The notes beneath the pieces are model-generated. The model saw only the letters and a list, made by a program, of their open reading frames with translations, was not told the DNA's origin and made no database searches. Made by a program: the position numbers and the translations under genes. This document shows, one piece after another, positions 1 to 9,293 of a DNA stretch of 64,000 nt. Within the stretch, counting starts at the first letter, position 1. Each line of letters starts with the position of its first letter. Where the stretch lies: assembly GCA_964402975.1 (NCBI GenBank), contig CAYOEM010000004.1, positions 62,001-126,000 on the forward strand, given 5' to 3'. The DNA is from CAMDKS01 sp964402975 (GTDB taxonomy: Bacteria; Bdellovibrionota_B; Oligoflexia; Oligoflexales; RGVZ01).

Positions 1-93
1 GCCATTTCGGACAATTTGAAAGAAGAGCGGTCTCGAAAAGAAGATACGATAAAACTTATTGGCGACCAGTTCTTTGCTCAGGTTACGCATTAA
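1..93 (+). CDS. 3' end of an unidentified gene upstream of atpF (possibly the second b-type ATP synthase subunit)
   Basis: An open frame enters from the left edge and stops with TAA at 91-93, leaving 31 codons of a charged, helix-prone tail (ends DQFFAQVTH). The stop lies 17 bases before the GTG start of atpF, so the two genes are probably cotranscribed. In many deltaproteobacteria a b' (AtpF') subunit precedes atpF at this place, and a charged helix would fit, but the fragment is too short to show family motifs. The identity is a guess from position only. Confidence 0.45.
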   Translation, partial: AISDNLKEERSRKEDTIKLIGDQFFAQVTH

Positions 94-110
94 ATTCAAT
101 CGGAGTTTTT

Positions 111-611
111 GTGGATCATCATCTTAATTTTTTCAGCGCAGTCGGTGTGCCGTACTTTAATTTTTTTGTGTTTGTTGCCGCGTTCGTTTTCTTGTTTCGC
201 AAACCACTTCTAGAAATGGTTGCAGCGAGGCGTCAGAATTATTTAAGCGCATCCAAAGAAGCAGCCCAGGCATTGGATGCCGCACGAAAAGCATTCGATG
301 AAGTTAAACAAAGATTTGATGCTTTAGACAGAGATCTTGCTGACTTCAGAAAGCAGAGCGAGTCGGCCGCCCACGATGAGGCGAGACGCATGATCGATGA
401 GACCGAAAGATTCACGCGACAATTAAAAGAAGAAACCGCTCGAATGGCTAAAGAGGCTGTTGAGAGAGCCCGCGTTGAGCTTCGCCATGAGATCGTTGAA
501 GCAGCAAAGGGGCTCGCAGCCACACGTATTTCAAAAGAATTAGATGCCGCGGCGAAAGAGAAAATTTTGAAGTCAAAAATAGCTTCAGCTGCAGCCATGA
601 GCATGCAGTAA
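111..611 (+). CDS. atpF: ATP synthase Fo subunit b
   Basis: Peripheral-stalk subunit of F1Fo ATP synthase; it anchors F1 to the membrane through one N-terminal helix and dimerises through a long coiled coil. The 166-residue product has a hydrophobic segment at about residues 8-29, then the FRKPLL sequence typical of b subunits at the membrane exit, then an uninterrupted charged helix (Ala/Lys/Glu/Arg rich) to the end. Length matches the family (about 155-180). The start is GTG with GGAG about six bases upstream at 102-105. It is the first complete gene of the atpFHAGDC operon, and atpH follows after 30 bases. Subunits a and c are not in the window. Confidence 0.93.
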   Translation: MDHHLNFFSAVGVPYFNFFVFVAAFVFLFRKPLLEMVAARRQNYLSASKEAAQALDAARKAFDEVKQRFDALDRDLADFRKQSESAAHDEARRMIDETERFTRQLKEETARMAKEAVERARVELRHEIVEAAKGLAATRISKELDAAAKEKILKSKIASAAAMSMQ

Positions 612-641
612 TTATTAAATCCAACGGAGCACACAGTAGAC

Positions 642-1181
642 ATGAGTTCTAACTTAATTGCCAATCGATATGCAAAGGCCCTGATGAAGCTCACTGAGGG
701 CCAAGCTGCTTTGTCGGAAAAGGCGCTGGGCTTTCTGCAGGCCTGTAACGACCTCTTCTCGATGCCAGAAGCTAAGACGGTTTTGAAAAGCCCAGTTATG
801 CCGGCGGACCTTAAAAAGGCAGTTCTAAATCTCGTTGCTCAGAAGACGGATTGCGCAAAGGACTTCGGAGGATTCGCTGACCAGGTGGTTGACTCAGGAA
901 GAACGGCGCACTTGCCCGAGATTTTTAAAGCATACAAACACATGCTTGATGAGAAGCGCGGCGTTGCGGAGGCCACCGTTGTCACTGCCGACCCTATTTC
1001 TGACGCCGTCAAAAAAGAACTGACTGGCGCCTTGGAGAAAATATTCCAAAAGAAAATCACAGTGCAAAGTGAGATCGACAAAGATGTTTTGGGTGGCGCA
1101 GTCGTGCACGTTGGCAACTACACCATAGATCTCAGTTTGAAGAACCGTTTGAATTCCGTTGCCGAATTCGCGCAGCGCTAA
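642..1181 (+). CDS. atpH: ATP synthase F1 subunit delta
   Basis: The delta (OSCP-type) subunit links the b stalk to the top of the F1 head. The 179-residue product has the usual N-terminal helical domain beginning with the family hallmark IANRYAKALMKL (residues 5-16). Its C-terminal half carries GVAEATVVTADPI and ends with the conserved DVLGGAVVHVGNYTIDLSLK-type segment, which defines AtpH. Length is normal (about 178). The ATG lies 30 bases after atpF with GGAG at 625-628, a rather long spacing of 13 bases. It is followed by atpA after 21 bases. Confidence 0.95.
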   Translation: MSSNLIANRYAKALMKLTEGQAALSEKALGFLQACNDLFSMPEAKTVLKSPVMPADLKKAVLNLVAQKTDCAKDFGGFADQVVDSGRTAHLPEIFKAYKHMLDEKRGVAEATVVTADPISDAVKKELTGALEKIFQKKITVQSEIDKDVLGGAVVHVGNYTIDLSLKNRLNSVAEFAQR

Positions 1182-1202
1182 TGAAAGGATAGTTGAAGAA
1201 TT

Positions 1203-2717
1203 ATGGACAAGATCAGAGTTGAGGAAGTCAGCAAGATCATCAGTGAGCGAATCAAGGGCTTTGGCCAAAAGGCGGAGCTTGTTGAGACGGGAACCGTGCT
1301 CACCGTGGGCGACGGCATCGCGCGAGTTTATGGCCTTGAGGGCGTAAAAGCAGGCGAACTCGTAGAGTTTCAAAACGGTGTGCGAGGCGTTGTTCTAAAC
1401 CTTGAAGAAGACAATGTCGGCGTTGCCGTTCTGGGTAAAACTGACGAGATTCAAGAAGGCCATAGCGTTAAGCGTCTAAACGAAATCAACTCTATCCCCG
1501 TTGGCCGAGGCCTACTTGGACGCGTTGTTGATGCTTTGGGTAATCCGATTGACGGGCAAGGACCTCTTAAGTCGGATGAACGCGGCAAAGTCGAAGTGAA
1601 GGCGCCAGGCATCATTGCTCGTAAGTCTGTACATGAGCCACTTCAAACAGGGATCAAGGCTATCGATGCCATGGTTCCAATCGGTCGCGGTCAGCGCGAA
1701 CTTATCATTGGTGATCGGCAAACTGGAAAAACGGCAGTGGCCATCGACACCATCATTAACCAAAAAGGTAAAGGCGTCGTTTGCGTTTACGTGGCCATTG
1801 GCCAAAAGGCTTCGACAGTGGCCCAAGTCGTTGACAAGCTAAAAAAAGCTGGCGCCATGGACTACACAATTGTAGTTGCTGCGACAGCGCTTGATCCAGC
1901 TCCTATGCAGTTCCTTGCGCCGTACTCAGGCTGTCGACTTGCGGAGTATTTTAGAGATAAAGGTGAGCACGCTGTTATTTTCTACGACGACCTTTCAAAA
2001 CAGGCGGCAGCATATCGTGAATTGTCGCTACTTCTTCGTAGGCCCCCAGGCCGCGAAGCTTACCCTGGCGACGTTTTCTATCTTCACAGCCGGCTTCTTG
2101 AGCGGTCCTGCAAGCTAAATGACGAATTGGGCGGCGGGTCGATCACGGCGTTTCCGATCATTGAAACTCAAGCCGGCGACATCTCCGCATACATTCCTAC
2201 AAACGTTATTTCGATTACCGATGGCCAGATATTTCTCGAAGCCGACTTGTTCTTCTCGGGCATTCGTCCAGCTATCAACGCAGGACTTTCAGTTAGCCGG
2301 GTGGGTGGTTCGGCTCAGGTTCCAGCCATGAAATCGGTTGCGGGTAACTTGCGACTCGAGCTTGCACAGTATCGTGAGCTGGCCGCATTCGCTCAGTTCG
2401 GGTCCGACTTGGACGCCGCTACGCAAAGAGCTCTAAACCGCGGCGCGCGCTTGGTTGAGATTTTAAAACAGGGACAATACGTGCCGATGCATGTTGGATT
2501 GCAGGTCGCAATCATGTACGCGGCAACGAAGGGTTATCTCGATACGGTCGAAGTATCTCAAGTTCTGGCCTTTGAGAAGGGCCTGGCCGATCACCTCAAC
2601 GCGAAATATTCGCCGCTTCTCGCCAAGATCGAGCAACGCGCAAAATTAGCTGATATTGAAGCAGATCTCAAAAAAGCTATTGAAGAATTCGCGAAAGGGT
2701 TCAAGCCAAATGCCTAA
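1203..2717 (+). CDS. atpA: ATP synthase F1 subunit alpha
   Basis: Non-catalytic nucleotide-binding subunit of the F1 hexamer. The 504-residue protein shows an N-terminal beta-barrel domain, the P-loop GDRQTGKT at residues 170-177, the ISITDGQIFLE stretch and the alpha-specific segment GIRPAINAGLSVSRVGGSAQ (in the region of residues 355-375). It is full length with no missing motif. The ATG is preceded by purine-rich sequence (AAGGA at 1184-1188 and GAAGAA just before the start). Its last eight bases overlap the start of atpG, so the two are translationally coupled. Confidence 0.98.
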   Translation: MDKIRVEEVSKIISERIKGFGQKAELVETGTVLTVGDGIARVYGLEGVKAGELVEFQNGVRGVVLNLEEDNVGVAVLGKTDEIQEGHSVKRLNEINSIPVGRGLLGRVVDALGNPIDGQGPLKSDERGKVEVKAPGIIARKSVHEPLQTGIKAIDAMVPIGRGQRELIIGDRQTGKTAVAIDTIINQKGKGVVCVYVAIGQKASTVAQVVDKLKKAGAMDYTIVVAATALDPAPMQFLAPYSGCRLAEYFRDKGEHAVIFYDDLSKQAAAYRELSLLLRRPPGREAYPGDVFYLHSRLLERSCKLNDELGGGSITAFPIIETQAGDISAYIPTNVISITDGQIFLEADLFFSGIRPAINAGLSVSRVGGSAQVPAMKSVAGNLRLELAQYRELAAFAQFGSDLDAATQRALNRGARLVEILKQGQYVPMHVGLQVAIMYAATKGYLDTVEVSQVLAFEKGLADHLNAKYSPLLAKIEQRAKLADIEADLKKAIEEFAKGFKPNA

Positions 2718-3576
2718 CTTAAAGGACATTAAGCGTCGTATTGTCAGCGTGAAAAACACGCAGAAAATTACGCACGCTATGAAGCTTGTCTCAGCCGCAA
2801 AATTTGCGAGAGCAAACCATGCGGTGCTGGCGGCTCGTCCATATGGAGACGGCTTTGCGGAAATGGTAAACAAAGTCGTGTTGGCCGCTGGCGATATTGT
2901 GACCCCTCTGACGGAAGTTCGGACATCAAATAAGCGAGAGTTGTTAGTTCTTGTTTCGACTGACCGTGGACTTTGCGGGAGTTTAAACTCCGCTCTTTTC
3001 AAGGTGGCAACTCGTTTCGTTAAAGAGAAGGCCGATGCTGGCGTCACGCTTGATACGATGGCTTGGGGTCGGCGGGCATCCATGTTCTGCAAGAAGCTTA
3101 AGTGGAACATGCTTGCCGACAAAGAAAAGGTCACGGAGCGTCCCAAGTATGAAATGGCAGCGTCATTGGCCGAGGAGCTTGTAGGTAAATTTGGCGAAGG
3201 AACTTATGACGCAGTTCATGTGGCGTTTGTTGAGTTTAAAAGCGCTCTAAGCCAAGTACCCGTTATCAAGCAGCTGCTTCCGGTGATTCCTGTGAAGGCA
3301 GCGGAAAAGACAGACACTAGCACGCACATCATCATGGAGCCTGTGGCCGCCAAATTAATTGGTCCAGTACTAGAAAGGCTTGTAGTTGCCCAAACCTTCA
3401 GGATTTTACTAGAGGCGGCAGCTAGTGAGCACGGCGCACGCATGACATCAATGGACTCTGCTACTAAAAACGCTAAAGAAGTTATTCGCAAGCTGACATT
3501 GCAGTACAACCGCGGACGTCAAGCAGCGATTACTAAAGAGCTTATTGAGATTACGAGTGGTGCCGACGCCCTGTAA
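2710..3576 (+). CDS. atpG: ATP synthase F1 subunit gamma
   Basis: The rotor shaft of F1. The ATG at 2710 is chosen because the protein then begins MPNLKDIKRRIVSVKNTQKI, the standard gamma N-terminus. The frame is open to 2656, but that extension would lie inside atpA. The 288-residue product has the conserved STDRGLCGSLN motif (residues 81-91) and the C-terminal helix with MDSATKNAKE and YNRGRQAAITKELIEI that turns inside the alpha/beta ring. It overlaps atpA by eight bases. A 70-base gap with a strong ribosome binding site separates it from atpD. Confidence 0.97.
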   Translation: MPNLKDIKRRIVSVKNTQKITHAMKLVSAAKFARANHAVLAARPYGDGFAEMVNKVVLAAGDIVTPLTEVRTSNKRELLVLVSTDRGLCGSLNSALFKVATRFVKEKADAGVTLDTMAWGRRASMFCKKLKWNMLADKEKVTERPKYEMAASLAEELVGKFGEGTYDAVHVAFVEFKSALSQVPVIKQLLPVIPVKAAEKTDTSTHIIMEPVAAKLIGPVLERLVVAQTFRILLEAAASEHGARMTSMDSATKNAKEVIRKLTLQYNRGRQAAITKELIEITSGADAL

Positions 3577-3646
3577 GTTGAGGGGCCGAGATTTTTAGTG
3601 TGAACTTGAGTATGAACAAATAACAAATCTCCCAGAGGAGAAGGAT

Positions 3647-5056
3647 ATGACAGCCGCAGTAGGAAAAGTAGTTCAGGTAATGGGACCAGTTGTAGACGTT
3701 GAGTTTCCGCAAGGACAACTTCCAGCTATTTACAATGCGCTCAAATTGACAAACAAAGAGATTAACAACAGTTCCGACAACCTTGTCCTCGAAGTTGCTC
3801 AGCACTTAGGTGAAAATGTTGTTAGAACTATTGCCATGGACACCACAGATGGTCTCGCTCGGGGTGTTGCCGTAAAAGATACTGGCGAGCAGATCACCAC
3901 CCCTGTCGGCCGCGAAGTGCTTGGTCGGATCTTGAACGTCATCGGAGATCCCGTGGACGAAATCGGACCGGTCTCAACCAAGAAGCGCTATCCGATTCAC
4001 CGCGCAGCTCCAAAATTTACAAATCTATCCACACAAATTGAAATTCTTGAGACAGGCATCAAGGTTGTGGACTTGATTGCGCCCTACGCAAAAGGCGGGA
4101 AGGTCGGATTGTTCGGCGGCGCCGGCGTAGGAAAGACCGTTTTGATCATGGAGTTGATCAACAACATCGCAACTCAGCACGGCGGTTTCTCCGTATTTGC
4201 TGGAGTAGGTGAGAGGACTCGCGAAGGTAACGACCTTTATCATGAGATGAAGGAGTCCGGAGTTATTTCAAAAACGGCACTCGTTTACGGCCAGATGAAC
4301 GAGCCACCGGGAGCTCGTGCCCGCGTTGCTCTTACCGGCCTTTCGATCGCGGAATATTTCCGCGATGAAGAAAACCAAGATGTTCTTTTGTTCGTTGATA
4401 ACATATTCCGTTTCACCCAGGCAGGATCAGAGGTTTCGGCTCTCCTTGGCCGTATTCCTTCTGCTGTAGGTTACCAGCCAACTCTAGCGAGTGAAATGGG
4501 CGAACTTCAGGAGCGCATTACCACCACAAAGAACGGTTCTATTACTTCAGTTCAGGCGATCTACGTGCCGGCTGACGATTACACGGATCCAGCGCCTGCT
4601 ACAACGTTTGCTCACTTGGATGCATCGACAAACCTTGAGCGTAAAATCGCAGAACTAGGCATCTACCCAGCCGTTGACCCGCTGGCGTCGAGCTCCAAGA
4701 TCCTTGATCCTCAAGTTGTAGGAGCGGATCACTACACCGTGGCACGAAAAGTTCAGTCGATTCTTCAGCGCTACAAAGACCTTCAAGACATCATCGCCAT
4801 CCTCGGTATGGACGAATTGTCGGATGAGGATAAGCTGACAGTTGCAAGAGCGCGAAAAATTCAGCGCTTCTTTAGTCAGCCATTCACGGTGGCCGAGCAG
4901 TTCACTGGCAATAAAGGTAAGTACGTGAAACTTGCCGATACTGTTAAGGGCTTTAAGATGATTTGTAACGGCGAAGCCGACCATATCCCTGAGCAGGCGT
5001 TCTTGTACGTCGGCACCATTGAAGAGGCTTTTGAAAAAGCCGCTTCGATGAAGTAA
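3647..5056 (+). CDS. atpD: ATP synthase F1 subunit beta
   Basis: Catalytic subunit of F1. The 469-residue product shows the P-loop GGAGVGKT at residues 157-164, the catalytic Glu in GERTREG (E189), the signature PSAVGYQPTLASEMG and the DELSDEDK (DELSEED-type) sequence of the torque-generating loop. Length and motifs are normal. Two overlapping purine-rich sites (AGAGGAGAAGGAT) precede the ATG, consistent with the high translation expected for beta. atpC follows 24 bases later. Confidence 0.98.
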   Translation: MTAAVGKVVQVMGPVVDVEFPQGQLPAIYNALKLTNKEINNSSDNLVLEVAQHLGENVVRTIAMDTTDGLARGVAVKDTGEQITTPVGREVLGRILNVIGDPVDEIGPVSTKKRYPIHRAAPKFTNLSTQIEILETGIKVVDLIAPYAKGGKVGLFGGAGVGKTVLIMELINNIATQHGGFSVFAGVGERTREGNDLYHEMKESGVISKTALVYGQMNEPPGARARVALTGLSIAEYFRDEENQDVLLFVDNIFRFTQAGSEVSALLGRIPSAVGYQPTLASEMGELQERITTTKNGSITSVQAIYVPADDYTDPAPATTFAHLDASTNLERKIAELGIYPAVDPLASSSKILDPQVVGADHYTVARKVQSILQRYKDLQDIIAILGMDELSDEDKLTVARARKIQRFFSQPFTVAEQFTGNKGKYVKLADTVKGFKMICNGEADHIPEQAFLYVGTIEEAFEKAASMK

Positions 5057-5080
5057 TCGCACCTACAGTGGAGTGACCGC

Positions 5081-5512
5081 ATGTCGGATAAACAGCTACA
5101 AGTTAAAATTCTCTCCCCTGACCGGATTTTGTTTCGGGGCGCAGCTAACTCATTGGGGCTGCCGGGCGAGCTTGGCTATATGACCTTATTGCCAGGACAC
5201 GCAGCAATGGTTGCATCTCTCGATATTGGCGCGCTTGATTTATCTAAAGACGGCGGCGCTTCAGAAAAGCTTTTTATTGCCGGCGGGTTTGTTGATGTCT
5301 CTTCGGAAGGAGTGACGGTCCTCGCAGACGTCGTTGAGAAGTCCAGCGAAATAAATGTTGAGCGCGCCAAAAAAGCATTATCTCGAGCGGAAGACCGGCT
5401 GACTCCGAAATCTGCGTCAGATCACACGCTTGATTTGCCGAGAGCATTAGCCGCCAAGAAAAGGGCTCAAGCTCGTCTCGAGCTTGCAGGCGCCTCTAAG
5501 CAAGGGCACTAG
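5081..5512 (+). CDS. atpC: ATP synthase F1 subunit epsilon
   Basis: Small rotor subunit that couples gamma to the c-ring and can inhibit ATP hydrolysis. The 143-residue product has the N-terminal beta-sandwich with LKVxILSPDRxLFRG-type start, the motif LPGELGYMTLLPGHA (residues 27-41) and the FIAGGFVDVSSEGVTVLAD strand typical of epsilon. A C-terminal helical hairpin rich in Arg, Ala and Lys follows. The start ATG is preceded by GTGGAGTGACCGC, with GGAG at good spacing. It is the last recognised atp gene. No clear terminator separates it from the glycosyltransferase 42 bases downstream. Confidence 0.95.
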   Translation: MSDKQLQVKILSPDRILFRGAANSLGLPGELGYMTLLPGHAAMVASLDIGALDLSKDGGASEKLFIAGGFVDVSSEGVTVLADVVEKSSEINVERAKKALSRAEDRLTPKSASDHTLDLPRALAAKKRAQARLELAGASKQGH

Positions 5513-5554
5513 GTCGACCCGTAGTTATGTAAAAAGGCAGCGGAGTACAAGGAC

Positions 5555-6694
5555 ATGAACCTCGCAGGCCCTCATGCTAGTTCCTTTGACCGGCCGATCG
5601 TATGGGATGGGCTGGGCTTGTCCTCGCCGTTCTCAGGCATAGGCCATTATGGTTCGAATCTTTACAGGGCTTGCCTTGGCTTTGAAAGGACCCCGCACGT
5701 CACATCTCTAGTCAATGACGTCCCGCGGTTTGTTGATGAACGACAGTTGGTACTGATCGACCCACTTCATGCCGCACCTTTTGGCGGCCGAAGTTTTTTT
5801 GCCAAATTGGGAAGACTAAAGCCTATCTTTTCGAGTCTGTCCTATACTGAGACAAAAAGGCGATTTTCCGCCGCGGTCTATCATGGGCTAAGTAATATCA
5901 ATCTTCCATGTTTTGTAAAGCCGCGTTCGGAAGACAGATTTGTCATCACAATACACGACATTATTCCGCTCTTAAAAAACGATCTCTCGTCGCTCTCCAT
6001 TCAGACTCGGATACTCTTGCCGCGCGTCATGGGCTTGGCGCATGCGATTATTGTCCCGTCGCATTGGACTCGGAGAACCTTACTTGATTTTTTCGGTCAT
6101 ACTCATGAGTCTAAAATTCACATCATACCAAATGGCACGATTGCTCCGCCCAGTTCGCAGGCCGAGAGCTTAGCCTCACCGAACGACACGACTTTCGATG
6201 TACTCTCAGTTGCACGAGGTGAGGCCTATAAAAGACTGGATCTAGTGCTTGCGATCGCACGGGCACTTCCCCATTTGAGCTTTCATATTGTAACCGATCG
6301 AGCCGGTCAGGCTCGACTGGCTGGCGCTCCTGATAATGTGCAAATATTTTCCGAAATGACTCAAGCCTCACTAACTCAAATGTATCAGAAATCAAAAGTT
6401 TTCCTTCATACCTCCCTCTTTGAGGGATGGTGTTTACCAGCTGCCGATGCCGTCATGGCCCGACGCTTGGTTGTGTATGTAAAGGGCACAGGAATTGATG
6501 ATGTTTGTGCATTTGCTCCGGATCGCTGTCTTGCCCTGGAACCGGAGGCTTCTTTGAAGGTTTGGGCTGAGGCGGTCAGTTCAAGTGTCGCGCAGTTTCA
6601 GGAATCACTAGCCTCGGACCACAAGGCCATCGAGTTACCGACTTGGCAAAGTTGTGCTGAAAAAACTCTTAAAATTTACGATTCACTGTTATAA
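5555..6694 (+). CDS. GT4-type glycosyltransferase
   Basis: A 379-residue GT-B fold glycosyltransferase of the GT4/group 1 type, which moves a sugar from a nucleotide-sugar donor to an acceptor on the cytoplasmic side. The N-terminal half has the Gly-rich start SGIGHYGSNL and the IHDIIPLL strand. The C-terminal half has the linker HIIPNG, the VARGEAYKRLDLVL donor-domain start and a nucleotide-sugar E-x7-type segment, LFEGWCLPAADAVMARRLVV, with E289 in FEGW. The start has AAGGAC directly upstream. It follows atpC by 42 bases and heads a three-gene group with an epimerase-like protein and a membrane mannosyltransferase. The substrate cannot be read from the sequence. Confidence 0.85.
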   Translation: MNLAGPHASSFDRPIVWDGLGLSSPFSGIGHYGSNLYRACLGFERTPHVTSLVNDVPRFVDERQLVLIDPLHAAPFGGRSFFAKLGRLKPIFSSLSYTETKRRFSAAVYHGLSNINLPCFVKPRSEDRFVITIHDIIPLLKNDLSSLSIQTRILLPRVMGLAHAIIVPSHWTRRTLLDFFGHTHESKIHIIPNGTIAPPSSQAESLASPNDTTFDVLSVARGEAYKRLDLVLAIARALPHLSFHIVTDRAGQARLAGAPDNVQIFSEMTQASLTQMYQKSKVFLHTSLFEGWCLPAADAVMARRLVVYVKGTGIDDVCAFAPDRCLALEPEASLKVWAEAVSSSVAQFQESLASDHKAIELPTWQSCAEKTLKIYDSLL

Positions 6695-6752
6695 TGGCAC
6701 TTGTCCAAAAATCGATTCCACGTCGCAGCACATTGATTTTCTTGGAGGTAGC

Positions 6753-7703
6753 ATGTCATTAGCTCAAGCAACAAGGCGAGCCGCACTCATCACAGGAGCC
6801 GCAGGGAGTGTTGGCAGCCGAGTTATGGAGCACCTTGCGCAGCAACACAAAGCCCTAATTGGGCTCTACCGGAACAAACTGCCAGCAAGCCATAAAAACG
6901 TCTTGCCACTTTGCTGCGATCTTTTAGCGCCGGAGTCCCTGCTGGCACCCTTGAAGTCCACAGACACAGTGATCCATCTTGCCTGGCATGGCGGCGTGCT
7001 GGGTTCCACGCAGAGGTCTGAAATATCGGACGCAGAGCTTGCTCAGTCACCTAATGTTATTATGACGCAAAATATTGTGCGAGCTATGGAACGAACCAAT
7101 GCTCGTAAGATCATACTGTTGAGTTGGGTCGGTGTTGATCGAAAAGCCAAAAGCCCCATGCTTCGTGAAAAGTACTGGGCTGAGAACGTGGTCATTAATT
7201 CATCGATTCCAGAAAAAATAATTATCCGCGCCGGCGTCATCAGCGGTTGTGGTTACGATGCGGATTTTTTTAGAGCAGCAGGTTCACTCACAAAGTGGCC
7301 GCTACTGTTGCCGTTACCTCGCCAAGCTAACGGCCTAGTACTGACCACAATGACTGATATTATTTGGGCAATTGATGAGGCATTAAAGGTTGTCACTAAT
7401 AAAGAGCAGTATTGTCGAATCGTCGATCTTACGTCGACGGCCCCGTCATCAGGCGCAGAGCTACTACGCGCGATTGATACAAAAATCAGAGGCCGTAGTC
7501 GTCTAACCATGGGTGGCTACTTTGGAGACGTTTTATTTCGCTGGGCAGAAAAAAAGTTTGGCACGGCGAAAATTGATGAACCGAAGCTTACAGATTTTTT
7601 CGCCGCCACAACACTTGCGGCCAAAAGTCCTGCTGAGGGGTTGCCGCCGACCAGTACTGGCCTGCAAATCGGACACAAAGTCGATTTGAATGCAGCATTA
7701 TAA
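6753..7703 (+). CDS. NAD(P)-binding epimerase/reductase-like protein (atypical extended SDR)
   Basis: A 316-residue Rossmann protein with the dinucleotide motif GAAGSVGSR near the N-terminus and a VIHLAWHGG strand, both typical of extended short-chain dehydrogenases and nucleotide-sugar epimerases. The usual catalytic YxxxK is not intact: the aligned stretch reads MLREKYWAE, so the Tyr position is Met. It is therefore either an atypical SDR that binds NAD(P) without standard chemistry or one with a moved catalytic residue. The ATG at 6753 is preferred over an open upstream extension because a strong TTGGAGG site lies just before it. It sits between two glycosyltransferase genes and overlaps the next by 14 bases. 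Confidence 0.75.
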   Translation: MSLAQATRRAALITGAAGSVGSRVMEHLAQQHKALIGLYRNKLPASHKNVLPLCCDLLAPESLLAPLKSTDTVIHLAWHGGVLGSTQRSEISDAELAQSPNVIMTQNIVRAMERTNARKIILLSWVGVDRKAKSPMLREKYWAENVVINSSIPEKIIIRAGVISGCGYDADFFRAAGSLTKWPLLLPLPRQANGLVLTTMTDIIWAIDEALKVVTNKEQYCRIVDLTSTAPSSGAELLRAIDTKIRGRSRLTMGGYFGDVLFRWAEKKFGTAKIDEPKLTDFFAATTLAAKSPAEGLPPTSTGLQIGHKVDLNAAL

Positions 7704-9264
7704 ACAACAGATCTTGTTTAAAAGATTTTTTCGAAACGCAAAGCCTCATTTAGTTTATTTAGCTTTCGTGGGTTTGATCGGCGCTTTTTTTTCAATCGGC
7801 TATCTATACCCAGATGAGCACTTCCAGATCATAGAATTTGCAAACGCATTTATTGGTAGGCAACCATTTGATCAGCTGGCTTGGGAGTATGGAAGCCGCA
7901 TTCGTCCATGGTTTCAGCCATTTTTGGCCGCGATTCCATTAAAGCTGGGGTTCTTTTTTTCTGACAGCCCATTCGTAGCGATTAAATTTGTGAAAGCCAC
8001 TTTCGCATTATTTGTTGTCGGCGCCACGAGTTACTTTCTTGATTTTGGCGCGTACGAAATTGACGGCCTTAATCAAAAGGAAAGGCAGTTAGGCGGAATT
8101 TTCACTGCGACATCCGTGCTCCTTGCGCAAATGGTTGCCAGCACGAGTTCTGAGATTTTTGCTGCGGGGTGGCTCATGCTGCTTTTGGGTTATCTGGCAA
8201 GAAATTTTGGCTCCGCAAAGACCGAAAAAAAAGCGCAGCATTTCTGGGTTGGTATATTAAGTGGAGCTATGTTTTTCTCGCGATTTCAGATGGGTTTTGT
8301 ATATGCCGCCTTGGGACTTTGGTTGCTCATCGTAAGGCGCTCATCTCTCAGGCATTTGACTGTAAACCTTGTAGGGTTTTTCGTGGCTGCAGTGACGTTT
8401 GTTTTGCTTGATTCCATCATTTATGGTGACTTTGTAGTCACGCCCGCAAATTATTTCCGCGCAAATATTATTGAAGGTGTCGCAAGTCGATTCGGAACGT
8501 CGCCTTGGTACGCCTATTTTTTCGAATTTGGAACCTCGGGGCGATTGGTGGGCGGGATTTTGTCATTTGCAGCACTCACGACGATGTTATTTATTCGTCC
8601 TAAAAGTCTGCTAACGTGGGTTTTTTGGTTTTTTCTGTGTGGTCATGCGGCTGTTGCGCATAAGGAAGAGCGATTTTTATTTCCAGTCTTGATCATAACT
8701 CCCGTTTGCTGGCCGCTGCTATTTGGCTTGATGTCGAGAGTGATCAGAGGAAGGGATGCTTCACTATCAGGTTGGCCGATTCGTGCGCTGATAACAATAA
8801 GCTGTTTAGTTGGAGCGATTACCGCGGCTAGGCCCCGCGGGCAAAAATACGGAGTCCTTGAATACCTTGATTCGATTGGACGTTCGCAAGAGCATCCCGC
8901 TTGTCTTGATTGGGATGTGAAAGCCCAGTCAAAGCCGGGCGAGGGCGGGCCATTCGTCCCATCGTTTTACGAATCACCTAATGTGCAGGTAATGTTTCCG
9001 CAGGACCTAGATCAAACAAAGAAAACAACCGGCAGCTGCGCCAATAGCCAAGACCGCCAGGTCTGGTACACAGCTCGAAAGACGTCGCCGGAAGTATATT
9101 TTTCAAGCCTTACGATCACGGAGACTTCACGAGTTTGCCGCACGAACAATAATATTGATTTGTTCATAGCAGAGCTAATATCCTCGGACACAGTTCAGAG
9201 ACTCATAAGTAAATCTGGGGTTAGTGGAGAGCAATTATATCTCTGGACGTGTCGTCGAATATAA
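7690..9264 (+). CDS. Polytopic membrane glycosyltransferase resembling Alg9/GPI mannosyltransferases (GT-C, GT22-like)
   Basis: A 524-residue protein with about ten hydrophobic segments and an early acidic loop GYLYPDEHFQIIEFANAF (residues 37-54). That pattern, an Asp-Glu pair in the first loop followed by WEYGSRIRPWFQPFL, is the hallmark of Alg9-like/GPI mannosyltransferases, which use polyprenyl-phosphate sugar donors. Another family-like feature is HKEERFLFPVL (around residues 320-330). The last 150 residues are soluble and carry several cysteines, so probably periplasmic. The start overlaps the epimerase gene by 14 bases. The gene ends 29 bases from the convergent ftsZ. Function in surface glycan or glycolipid assembly is inferred. 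Confidence 0.75.
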   Translation: MQHYKQQILFKRFFRNAKPHLVYLAFVGLIGAFFSIGYLYPDEHFQIIEFANAFIGRQPFDQLAWEYGSRIRPWFQPFLAAIPLKLGFFFSDSPFVAIKFVKATFALFVVGATSYFLDFGAYEIDGLNQKERQLGGIFTATSVLLAQMVASTSSEIFAAGWLMLLLGYLARNFGSAKTEKKAQHFWVGILSGAMFFSRFQMGFVYAALGLWLLIVRRSSLRHLTVNLVGFFVAAVTFVLLDSIIYGDFVVTPANYFRANIIEGVASRFGTSPWYAYFFEFGTSGRLVGGILSFAALTTMLFIRPKSLLTWVFWFFLCGHAAVAHKEERFLFPVLIITPVCWPLLFGLMSRVIRGRDASLSGWPIRALITISCLVGAITAARPRGQKYGVLEYLDSIGRSQEHPACLDWDVKAQSKPGEGGPFVPSFYESPNVQVMFPQDLDQTKKTTGSCANSQDRQVWYTARKTSPEVYFSSLTITETSRVCRTNNNIDLFIAELISSDTVQRLISKSGVSGEQLYLWTCRRI

Positions 9265-9293
9265 ATAAAAAGCGCGCCCTAAGGTCTCGATAA

